Shown here: piece by piece, positions 1 through 7,493 of the stretch
Layout: every line of letters begins with the position of its first letter
Numbering within the stretch: position 1 is the stretch's first letter
Assembly: GCF_004298145.1 (NCBI RefSeq)
Contig: NZ_SCRH01000055.1
Coordinates: forward strand, 1-64,000
Reading direction: 5' to 3'
DNA: 64,000 nt
DNA from: Mycobacterium sp.
GTDB taxonomy: Bacteria; Actinomycetota; Actinomycetes; Mycobacteriales; Mycobacteriaceae
Translations under genes and position numbers: made by a program
The notes under the pieces: model-generated
What the model was told of the DNA's origin: nothing
Seen by the model: only the letters and a program-made list of their open reading frames with translations
Databases searched by the model: none

Positions 1-40
1 GGCAACGGAAGACCCCGCGGCCAACGCCCCAACCCCGGGA

Positions 41-116
41 AACCGTCACCGAAGTCCTGACACACAAACCGTCACCGATGTCCTGATACAGAACTGTCAC
101 CCATGTCCTGAGACAT
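41..116. repeat. Three imperfect tandem direct repeats, possible IS end
   Basis: Copies begin at 41, 67 and 92 (spacing 26 and 25). Each contains the pattern aaCYGTCACCSAWGTCCTGA, and the last copy continues into a small TGTC-CTGA-GACA palindrome. Arrays of short direct repeats like this occur at the ends of some insertion sequences of the IS481/IS3 type, where they serve as transposase binding sites. No transposase is visible because the window starts here, so the assignment to a mobile element is inference. Confidence 0.45.
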
Positions 117-380
117 CACAACCGAGATTTGACCTGCTCGCGCGGCCCCTCAGCATCCGTGGCACAATGGTGGCGTGACTGTCGACCGGCCCAGCCCGCA
201 CATTGTGCTCGTGGCGCGACGGCACATCGATCTCAAGCGCGTCTGCAGCTGTATCTGTCTGCCTTGACTTGGTAGACCCAGTCCCCCTGTGTCTCCAGCT
301 GGCTGACGGTTCCGTGCCGCCCATAAGTGCCGGTGAACTGTGCTGGCCGCGCTGGCGATCTTTTTGAAGGAGAACTTCCG
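117..380. other. Leader region of nirA, no gene seen
   Basis: No convincing protein-coding frame is present on either strand. The only clear signal is the ribosome-binding site GAAGGAGAAC at 366-375 that serves nirA. I could not identify a confident promoter or a riboswitch. Confidence 0.5.
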
Positions 381-2048
381 ATGACCACCGCCCGCCCCGC
401 AAAGGCCCGTAACGAGGGCCAATGGGCACTGGGGAATCGTGAGCCGCTGAACCCGAACGAAGAAATGAAGCAGGCCGGCGCCCCGCTGGATGTGCGCGAG
501 CGCATCGAGACCATCTACGCCAAGAACGGCTTCGACAGCATCGACAAGAGCGATCTGCGCGGCCGCTTCCGCTGGTGGGGCCTGTACACCCAACGTGAGC
601 AGGGCTACGACGGCAGCTTCACCGGCGACGACAACGCCGAGTTGCTCGAAGCCAGATACTTCATGATGCGGGTGCGTTGCGACGGCGGTGCGCTCTCGGC
701 GGCCGCGCTGCGCACCGTAGGCCAGATCTCCACCGAATTCGCCCGCGACACCGCCGATATCACCGACCGAGAAAACGTGCAGTACCACTGGGTCGAGGTG
801 GAGAACGTCCCCGAAATCTGGCGGCGGCTGGCCGAGGTCGGACTGCAGACCGCCGAGGCCTGCGGCGACTGCCCCCGCGTGATCCTGGGCTCACCGCTGG
901 CCGGTGAGTCGCTCGACGAGGTGCTCGACCCGAGCTGGGCGATCGACGAGATCGCCCGCCGCTACATCGGCCAGCCCGACTTCGCCGACCTGCCGCGTAA
1001 GTACAAGACGGCCATCTCGGGTCTGCAAGACGTGGTGCACGAGGTCAATGACATCGCCTTCATCGGCGTCAACCACCCCGAGCATGGTCCCGGGCTGGAC
1101 CTGTGGGTGGGTGGCGGACTGTCGACCAACCCGATGCTGGCCCAACGGGTCGGCGCCTGGGTGCCGCTCGAAGAAGTGCCCGAGGTGTGGCACGCGGTGA
1201 CCTCGATCTTCCGCGACTACGGCTACCGACGGCTGCGCTCCAAGGCGCGGATGAAGTTCCTGATCAAGGACTGGGGCATAGACAAGTTCCGCGAGATTCT
1301 CGAAACCGAGTACCTCAAGCGTCCGCTGATCGACGGCCCGGCGCCAAAGCCGGTCACGCATCCGATCGACCACGTCGGAGTGCAGCGCCTCAAGAACGGG
1401 CTCAACGCGGTGGGCGTCGCCTCGATCGCGGGACGGGTGTCGGGCACCATCCTCACCGCGGTGGCCGACCTCGCCGAGCGGGTCGGCTCGGACCGGATCC
1501 GGATGACCCCCTACCAAAAGCTGGTGATCCTCGACGTACCCGACGACAAGCTCGACGAGCTGATCGCCAATCTGGAGGCACTCGGCCTACCGTCACAGCC
1601 GTCGCACTGGCGCCGGAATGTGATGGCGTGCACGGGGATTGAATTCTGCAAATTGTCATTCGCCGAAACACGGGTCAAGGCGCAGAGTTTGGTGCCGGAG
1701 CTGGAAAGCCGGCTCGCGGATATCAACCTGCAGCTCGATGTTCCGATCACCGTCAACATCAACGGCTGCCCCAATTCGTGCGCACGCATTCAGGTCGCCG
1801 ATATCGGCTTGAAAGGCCAGATGATCGACGACGGAGAAGGCGGCTCGGTCGAGGGTTTCCAGGTGCACCTGGGCGGCAGCTTGGGCCAAGACAGCGGCTT
1901 CGGCCGAAAACTGCGTCAGCACAAGGTCACCAGCGACGAACTCGCTGACTATATCGAACGGCTCGCACGCAACTTCCTGAAATATCGTGGCGAGGGTGAA
2001 CGTTTCGCACAGTGGGCAATGAGGGCAGACGAGGACGATTTGCGATGA
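381..2048 (+). CDS. nirA: Ferredoxin-dependent sulfite reductase NirA
   Basis: Reduces sulfite to sulfide with ferredoxin electrons, the last reductive step of assimilatory sulfate reduction in the cytoplasm. The 555-residue protein has two ferredoxin-like halves. The C-terminal half carries CTGIEFCKL and GCPNSC, the four cysteines that bind the [4Fe-4S]-siroheme centre. The EACGDCPR segment holds the cysteine that in the M. tuberculosis enzyme is cross-linked to an active-site tyrosine. An upstream GTG at 327 would add 18 residues, but the ATG at 381 has GAAGGAG just before it and matches the family start MTTARPAKARN. The stop overlaps the cysH start (ATGA), so the two are translationally coupled. 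Confidence 0.96.
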   Translation: MTTARPAKARNEGQWALGNREPLNPNEEMKQAGAPLDVRERIETIYAKNGFDSIDKSDLRGRFRWWGLYTQREQGYDGSFTGDDNAELLEARYFMMRVRCDGGALSAAALRTVGQISTEFARDTADITDRENVQYHWVEVENVPEIWRRLAEVGLQTAEACGDCPRVILGSPLAGESLDEVLDPSWAIDEIARRYIGQPDFADLPRKYKTAISGLQDVVHEVNDIAFIGVNHPEHGPGLDLWVGGGLSTNPMLAQRVGAWVPLEEVPEVWHAVTSIFRDYGYRRLRSKARMKFLIKDWGIDKFREILETEYLKRPLIDGPAPKPVTHPIDHVGVQRLKNGLNAVGVASIAGRVSGTILTAVADLAERVGSDRIRMTPYQKLVILDVPDDKLDELIANLEALGLPSQPSHWRRNVMACTGIEFCKLSFAETRVKAQSLVPELESRLADINLQLDVPITVNINGCPNSCARIQVADIGLKGQMIDDGEGGSVEGFQVHLGGSLGQDSGFGRKLRQHKVTSDELADYIERLARNFLKYRGEGERFAQWAMRADEDDLR

Positions 2049-2788
2049 GCGAACGAACAACCAAATTTTCAGAAGCCGAACTGCGTGAGCTTGCCGCCCG
2101 TGGCGCGGCCGAGCTCGGGGGCGCCAGCGCCAGCGACGTATTGCGTTGGACCGACGAGACGTTCGGCGGCATCAACGGGCCGCGCGGATGGGCCACCTGC
2201 AACTACGTGGTGGCCTCCAGCATGCAGGAGGCCGTGTTGATCGATCTGGCCGCCAAGGTGCGGCCGGGCGTGCCGGTGGTGTTCTTGGACACCGGCTACC
2301 ACTTCGCGGAGACCCTCGGTACGCGGGACGCGATCGAGTCCGTTTACGACATCCGGGTGCTCAACGTCACTCCCGAGCAGACCGTCGCCGAACAGGACAA
2401 ACTGTTGGGCAAGGATCTGTTCGCGCGTGATCCCGGCGAGTGCTGCCGGCTGCGCAAGGTCGCTCCGCTGGGCAAGGCGTTGCGTGGATATTCGGCGTGG
2501 GTGACCGGGCTGCGCCGGGGTGAAACCGCCGCGCGCGCCAACGCCCCGGTGGTCGGCTTCGACGAGGGCTTCAAGCTGGTGAAGGTCAACCCGATGGTGG
2601 CGTGGACCGACGAGGACGTGCAGGACTACATCGAAGAGCACAGCGTGCTGGTCAATCCGCTTATCTACGAAGGCTATTCGTCGATCGGTTGCGCCCCGTG
2701 CACGGCCAAGCCGCTGGCGGGCGCCGACCCGCGCAGCGGGCGCTGGCAGGGGCTGTCCAAAACGGAATGCGGGCTGCACGCTTCGTGA
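2045..2788 (+). CDS. cysH: Adenosine 5'-phosphosulfate reductase CysH
   Basis: Reduces APS to sulfite and AMP using thioredoxin, supplying sulfite to NirA upstream. The 247-residue protein carries the two cysteine pairs that mark the APS-using, [4Fe-4S]-containing class (ECCRLRK and GCAPCTAKP) and the C-terminal catalytic motif TECGLH. PP-loop-type nucleotide-binding segments lie in the N-terminal half (NYVVASSM, FLDTGYHFAET). The start overlaps the nirA stop by four bases, so the pair forms one transcription unit. In M. tuberculosis, che1 and ggtB follow cysH; here the next gene is cysA on the other strand. Confidence 0.96.
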   Translation: MSERTTKFSEAELRELAARGAAELGGASASDVLRWTDETFGGINGPRGWATCNYVVASSMQEAVLIDLAAKVRPGVPVVFLDTGYHFAETLGTRDAIESVYDIRVLNVTPEQTVAEQDKLLGKDLFARDPGECCRLRKVAPLGKALRGYSAWVTGLRRGETAARANAPVVGFDEGFKLVKVNPMVAWTDEDVQDYIEEHSVLVNPLIYEGYSSIGCAPCTAKPLAGADPRSGRWQGLSKTECGLHAS

Positions 2789-2797
2789 TGAGTTCAG

Positions 2798-2820
2798 CAC
2801 CACCGCCTTTCGCCGTGGTG
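2798..2820 (+). terminator. Hairpin downstream of cysH
   Basis: Arms CACCAC (2798-2803) and GTGGTG (2815-2820) enclose a short loop with two further G-C pairs. It starts 10 bases after the cysH stop and lies in a convergent intergenic gap. There is no T-run, as is usual in mycobacteria, so function as a terminator is inferred from position. Confidence 0.4.
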
Positions 2821-3008
2821 TCACCCCGCGACACAGCGGCCCCGGACCGATAAACGACTGCCAGAAGCGCTACCGCATTCGTGAACCGTGTCATGGTAGG
2901 CACACCGTTACTCATGGGGGCGACGAAGGCCCTCTGTGTTTGGCCTACCCGTCAGAGCGCCAACATGTCTCGCATAGAGTTCGAACGCCGATCACGCTCC
3001 CTGAGAAG

Positions 3009-4100
3009 TCACGCCGACGTCAGCGCGTTCTCATCCTCGTCGGCCTCATCTCCGCCGCGATCAGGGTCCGTCGCATCGGGGGCGATCGGTGGCACCCTGG
3101 TGGCACGCACATAGACGGTGTCACCGTCGCGTAACGCCAGCGCCTCGGCGTCGCCTCGGGTGATCTGCGCCGTGAAGAAGCCGCCGGTGGCGGCGCTGGT
3201 CAACTCGACCCGCACCTCGAAACCCAGTGCTACCACCCGGTCGACCGTGGCCCGCACCACCCCGATGGACTCCGCAGTACCGTCGCCGCCGGCGATCGCC
3301 ATGTCGGGGTTGCGACCCACCCGGATGTCGTGCGGTCGCACCAGGGCGCCGTTCAATGTGGACACCGCGCCGAGGAACGACATCACGAACGCGTTCGCCG
3401 GGGCGTCATAGACGTCGGTCGGGGATCCGATCTGCTCGATCCGGCCTTGGTTGAGCACCGCGATCCGATCGGCCACATCCAATGCCTCGGCCTGATCGTG
3501 GGTGACCAGCACCGTGGTCACGTGCACCTCGTCGTGCAGGCGCCGCAACCACGCCCGTAGATCCTCACGCACCTTGGCGTCCAGCGCGCCGAACGGCTCA
3601 TCGAGCAGCAGCACCTGCGGGTCGACCGCCAGCGCTCGCGCCAGCGCCATCCGCTGCCGCTGACCACCGGACAGCTGATTGGGATAGCGACCCTGAAAAC
3701 CGCTCAGCCCCACCACTTCAAGCAGGTTGTCGACCTTGGCTTTGATCTCGGCTTTGGGCCGCTTGCGGACCTTGAGCCCGAAAGCGACGTTGTCGCGGAC
3801 GGTCAAGTGCTTGAACGCCGCGTAGTGCTGGAAGACGAACCCGATACCGCGGCGCTGCGGTGGCACCCGGGTGACGTCACGACCGTAGATCGTGACGGTT
3901 CCGGTGTCGGGTTGATCGAGGCCGGCGATGGCACGCAACAGGGTCGATTTGCCCGAACCACTGGGACCCAACAACGCCGTCAGCGACCCGGTGGGCACGA
4001 CGAAGTCCACATTGTCCAGTGCGACGAAATCGCCGTAGCATTTATTGGCTTCGCGCACGATGATGGCGAGGTCGCCGCGGCCGGTACCCGCGTCTGTCAC
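3009..4100 (-). CDS. cysA: Sulfate/thiosulfate ABC importer ATP-binding protein CysA
   Basis: ATPase of the sulfate importer; a dimer energises the CysT-CysW channel. The 363-residue protein shows Walker A GPSGSGKS, the Q-loop VFQHYAAF, signature LSGGQRQR, Walker B LLLDEP and the switch histidine in VTHDQAEAL. A C-terminal beta-rich regulatory domain of about 120 residues follows, typical of CysA/MalK-type ATPases. The start is GTG at 4100, one base after the cysW stop. The C-terminus is acidic and variable. It is the last gene of subI-cysT-cysW-cysA, and it converges on cysH. Confidence 0.96.
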   Translation of the reverse strand: MTDAGTGRGDLAIIVREANKCYGDFVALDNVDFVVPTGSLTALLGPSGSGKSTLLRAIAGLDQPDTGTVTIYGRDVTRVPPQRRGIGFVFQHYAAFKHLTVRDNVAFGLKVRKRPKAEIKAKVDNLLEVVGLSGFQGRYPNQLSGGQRQRMALARALAVDPQVLLLDEPFGALDAKVREDLRAWLRRLHDEVHVTTVLVTHDQAEALDVADRIAVLNQGRIEQIGSPTDVYDAPANAFVMSFLGAVSTLNGALVRPHDIRVGRNPDMAIAGGDGTAESIGVVRATVDRVVALGFEVRVELTSAATGGFFTAQITRGDAEALALRDGDTVYVRATRVPPIAPDATDPDRGGDEADEDENALTSA

Positions 4101-4101
4101 G

Positions 4102-4932
4102 TCATCCTCCTCGTCCGGTCTGTCTCGCCGCTCGTGCGCGGCGGGCGTCGAGAACCACCTGGAAAATCAGCACCAGCACCGCAACCCCCATCAGCAAGGT
4201 CGACAGCGCGTAGGCGCCGTACTCGACACCGCGGTTATACCGGTCCGAAACAAGCAATGTCAGTGTTTGCGACTTCCCCGGCAGGTTCGACGACACCACG
4301 AGCACCGCACCGTATTCCCCCAGCGTACGTGCGATGGTCAACACGATGCCGTAGGTCAGGCCCCACCGGATGGACGGCAGCGTGATCCGCCAAAACGTCT
4401 GCCACCAGCCCGAACCCAGCGTTGCCGCCGCCTCCTCCTGGTCGGTTCCCAGCTCATGCAGCACCGGCTCCACTTCACGCACGACGAACGGCAGGGTGAC
4501 GAAGATGCTGGCGAGGACGATGCCGGGCAGGCCGAAGATGATCTTGAACCCGAGGTCTTTTTCGACGAACCCCAGCGCACCGCCCGAGCCCCACAACACG
4601 ACCAACGCCACGCCCACGATGACGGGCGAGACCGCGAACGGCAGATCGATGATCGCCTGGAGCACTCCCTTACCGCGAAACCTGTTGCGCGCGAGCACCA
4701 GTGCCGTGGGAATACCGAAAACCACGTTGAGGGGCACCACGATGGCCACCACCAGCAGCGTCAAGTTCAGTGCCGATATCGCCGCCGGGGTGCTCACCCA
4801 GGCGTAGAACTCGCCGAACCCGGGCCGAAACGTTCGCCACAGGATCAACGTCACCGGCACGACCAGCAACACGAAGACGTATCCGAGGGCGATGAACCGC
4901 AGCGAATAGCGGACCCCCGTGGACGACGTCAT
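4102..4932 (-). CDS. cysW: Sulfate ABC importer permease CysW
   Basis: One of two membrane subunits forming the sulfate channel. The 276-residue protein has about six hydrophobic segments. The cytoplasmic EAA-type coupling loop reads EEAAATLGSGWWQTFWRI, the contact site for CysA. The ATG at 4932 was chosen because it overlaps the cysT stop (ATGA); the frame stays open further upstream, but that part lies inside cysT. The product is about the size of other CysW proteins. Confidence 0.95.
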   Translation of the reverse strand: MTSSTGVRYSLRFIALGYVFVLLVVPVTLILWRTFRPGFGEFYAWVSTPAAISALNLTLLVVAIVVPLNVVFGIPTALVLARNRFRGKGVLQAIIDLPFAVSPVIVGVALVVLWGSGGALGFVEKDLGFKIIFGLPGIVLASIFVTLPFVVREVEPVLHELGTDQEEAAATLGSGWWQTFWRITLPSIRWGLTYGIVLTIARTLGEYGAVLVVSSNLPGKSQTLTLLVSDRYNRGVEYGAYALSTLLMGVAVLVLIFQVVLDARRARAARQTGRGG

Positions 4933-5801
4933 TCGGCCAGCTCCTGACGTTTGGCCGCGCGCCCGCCCACGATCCGCAGGATGAGCAGGACCACGAACGA
5001 AATCGCCAACAGCACAATGGATATTGCGGCGGCGCCGGTGCGGTCGTCGTTCTCGATCAAGGTTCGTATCCACTGCGACGACACTTCGGTCTTGCCGGGC
5101 ACAGCGCCACCGATCAGCACCACCGACCCGAACTCGCCGATCGCGCGTGAGAACGCCAGGCCCGCACCGGACAACAACGCGGGCAGCAGCGCCGGCAGCA
5201 CCACGGAGGTGAAGATCTTCAGGCCGCTGGCGCCCAGCGACGCCGCCGCCTCCTCGGCTTCGCGGTCCACCTCCAGTAACACCGGCTGAACCGCGCGGAC
5301 CACGAACGGCAGCGTGACGAAGGCCAACGCCACCGCCACACCCCATGCGGTGTGCTGCAGATGAAGACCCACCGGGCTGTTGTTGCCGTATAGCGCCAGC
5401 ATGACCAGGCTGGCGACGATGGTGGGCAGCGCGAACGGCAGATCGATGATCGCGTCGACGAGTCGCTTCCCGACGAAGTCGTCGCGCACCAGGACCCACG
5501 CGATCACCAGACCAAAAATCAGGTTGAGCACGGTCACACCGGCCGAGATCGTCAGGGTCACCCGGAACGACTCCAACGCGGCGTTCGAGGTGACCGCGAG
5601 CCAGAACGCGTGCCAGCCACCGCCGGCGGACTGCCAGGCGATCGCCGCCAGCGGCAGCAACACGATCACCGACAGCCACACCGTGGCCACCCCGACCCGC
5701 AGGGCGGTGCTCCCAGGGCCGAGCCCGGGGAGCGGCCCTTGTCCGGTGTCGCCGCTGAGCTCGGGCCGGATTGCCAGCGGGTCCGGCGTGATCGCCGTCA
5801 T
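4929..5801 (-). CDS. cysT: Sulfate ABC importer permease CysT
   Basis: Second channel subunit of the sulfate importer, pairing with CysW. The 290-residue protein has about six membrane segments and the coupling motif EEAAASLGASGLKIF. The ATG at 5801 overlaps the subI stop by four bases, and the gene's own stop overlaps the cysW start in the same way. All four transporter genes are therefore translationally coupled or nearly so. The first 40 residues are polar and lie before the first membrane span. Confidence 0.95.
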   Translation of the reverse strand: MTAITPDPLAIRPELSGDTGQGPLPGLGPGSTALRVGVATVWLSVIVLLPLAAIAWQSAGGGWHAFWLAVTSNAALESFRVTLTISAGVTVLNLIFGLVIAWVLVRDDFVGKRLVDAIIDLPFALPTIVASLVMLALYGNNSPVGLHLQHTAWGVAVALAFVTLPFVVRAVQPVLLEVDREAEEAAASLGASGLKIFTSVVLPALLPALLSGAGLAFSRAIGEFGSVVLIGGAVPGKTEVSSQWIRTLIENDDRTGAAAISIVLLAISFVVLLILRIVGGRAAKRQELAE

Positions 5802-6829
5802 CCGGTGGCCTGAGTGTAGATCTTGGTGATGCTGCCGGTGTTCTTGTCGAACAGCTGCGGATCCGCCGCGCTCCAGCCGCCGAGGTCGGCGATGGTCCAC
5901 AGTTTCGCCGGCACCGGATACTGGGTTCGGAAATCGGCGGCGACGGACGGGTCGACCGGCCGGAAACCGGCTTGCGCCCATACCTTTTGGGCCGCGGCCG
6001 TGTATTGGAAGTTCTTGAACGCGACGGCGGCCTGCAGGTGGGGGCTGGTGTTGACGACCGCGACCGGATTATCGATCTTGAAGGTCTGCGGCACGTTAAT
6101 GTGTTCGACCGGTTTGCCCGCCCGCTCGGTGGCGATGGCCTCGTTTTCGTAGCTGATGAGCACGTCACCGCTGCCCTGGACGAAGACGTCGGTGGCTTCG
6201 CGTCCCGATCCGGGACGGAGTTTGACGTGCTCGGTCACCAGCTTCTTGATGAAATCCACTCCGGCCGCGCTGTCGGCGCCCCCTTCGCTCTTGACGGCGT
6301 AGGGCGCGAGGAGATTCCACTTGGCCGACCCCGAACTCAGCGGGCTGGGCGTGATGACCTCAATGCCGGGGCGCAGCAGGTCATCCCAATCCTTGATGTT
6401 TTTCGGATTGCCCTTCCGCACCACCAGCGTGACCACCGAGCCGAACGGGATTCCCTTGGTGGCGTCGCTGTTCCAGTCCTTGGAGACCTTGCCGGCCTTG
6501 ACCAATCGAGCGATGTCGGGTTCGACGGAGAAGTTCACGACGTCGGCGGGCTTGCCGTCGACGACACCGCGAGATTGGTCACCGGAAGCCCCGTAGGAGG
6601 TCACCACCTGCACGCCCTTGCCCTCATCGGCGGCATTGAACACCGGAATTATCTTGCTCCACCCGGGTTCTGGGACTGAGTAGGCGACCAGCGTGATACT
6701 GGTATGCGCATCGGCCAGACCACCGCCGCCGACGGCATCGCTGGCACCGCCGTCGCACCCGGCGAGGATGCCGGCTATCGAAACCAGGGCGAGAACAGGC
6801 CGCCGACGCAACGCGGTCCTGATGTCCAT
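5798..6829 (-). CDS. subI: Sulfate-binding lipoprotein SubI
   Basis: Extracytoplasmic sulfate receptor that delivers substrate to CysT-CysW. The 343-residue precursor begins with an arginine-rich n-region, a hydrophobic core and the lipobox LAGC (Cys25), so it should be a lipid-anchored protein. The mature part matches sulfate/thiosulfate-binding proteins, including LVAYSVPEPGW near its start and the VNFSVEPDIARL segment. It is first in the importer operon. Regulation by sulfur status is plausible, but no operator was recognised upstream. Confidence 0.94.
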   Translation of the reverse strand: MDIRTALRRRPVLALVSIAGILAGCDGGASDAVGGGGLADAHTSITLVAYSVPEPGWSKIIPVFNAADEGKGVQVVTSYGASGDQSRGVVDGKPADVVNFSVEPDIARLVKAGKVSKDWNSDATKGIPFGSVVTLVVRKGNPKNIKDWDDLLRPGIEVITPSPLSSGSAKWNLLAPYAVKSEGGADSAAGVDFIKKLVTEHVKLRPGSGREATDVFVQGSGDVLISYENEAIATERAGKPVEHINVPQTFKIDNPVAVVNTSPHLQAAVAFKNFQYTAAAQKVWAQAGFRPVDPSVAADFRTQYPVPAKLWTIADLGGWSAADPQLFDKNTGSITKIYTQATG

Positions 6830-7070
6830 TGATGGCCTTCCGCTGCGGAACTTATCGGATCTCGGTCCCGTCTCTGCGGAAAGGCAACTAGAACTTCAGG
6901 AGAATTCGAGAACTCCAGAACCAGACCGCGCACGGGTTGGGGAGTCAGCGACAACAATGCACGACGGCATAGCACGCCGGAATGCCAAATGCCACACGCA
7001 TGGCGGGAAGCCTAACAGGAATCGATGGTGCCGCCACCGCGGCCGGGGCGGAGCGGAGCCGCCCGGCGCC
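6830..7070. other. Intergenic region upstream of subI
   Basis: The promoter of the sulfate importer operon should lie here. I see no convincing open frame with mycobacterial codon bias and no clear operator. A G+C-rich stretch (7036-7075) precedes the end of the small membrane-protein frame at 7071. Confidence 0.4.
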
Positions 7071-7160
7071 TTACCGGTGCATCGCATGGGTGACCAGCCA
7101 CGTGCCGATCACCAGCGCCAGCAAGATGAGAAGAACCAGCGTCACGTGCGACCGAGGCAT
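7071..7160 (-). CDS. Putative 29-residue single-pass membrane peptide
   Basis: The frame encodes 29 residues: a short basic/polar head (MPRSHVT), a run of about 17 aliphatic residues (from LVLLILLAL to WLV) and the tail THAMHR. It starts five bases after the stop of the small membrane protein at 7166-7369, so the two could be translated together by reinitiation. No separate Shine-Dalgarno sequence is visible. The clean hydrophobic design and tight spacing argue that it is real, but a frame of 30 codons can occur by chance. Function unknown. Confidence 0.45.
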   Translation of the reverse strand: MPRSHVTLVLLILLALVIGTWLVTHAMHR

Positions 7161-7165
7161 GCGCG

Positions 7166-7369
7166 TTACCCGGGTGTCTCACCGGCACGGCGGGTACGGC
7201 GCATCGACTCGATGCCCTTGCCGAGCAGGCTGTCGAGCACGGCCGCCGTCCCGTAGGCCACCGCCAGCACGATGGGCATCACCACCGTGGCCTGCAGCAC
7301 GAAAGGCAACCCCGAAAGCCACAGCTCATTGCCGTCCCACCAATTGAGGAACGCGTTCACGGAGCTCAC
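7166..7369 (-). CDS. Small membrane protein, Rv2401A-like
   Basis: A 67-residue protein beginning VSSVNAFLNWWDG from the GTG at 7369; an earlier GTG at 7417 would add 16 residues that look unlike the rest. One strong hydrophobic stretch (about residues 18-45, including LPFVLQATVVMPIVLAVAY) predicts one or two membrane spans, followed by a basic tail (RRTRRAG) on the presumed cytoplasmic side. It sits between subI and the trehalase, as Rv2401A does in M. tuberculosis. Function unknown. Confidence 0.7.
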   Translation of the reverse strand: MSSVNAFLNWWDGNELWLSGLPFVLQATVVMPIVLAVAYGTAAVLDSLLGKGIESMRRTRRAGETPG

Positions 7370-7493
7370 CCTATTCGGCCCCGCCACCGAAAACCAATGC
7401 GTGAACTCGGCGCGCACCTCGCGGGTGGTTGCGCGGCACGCCGCCGCGGCGAAACGTTGGACGCAGGGCCGCCGCGCAGTCGATGATGTCCAG

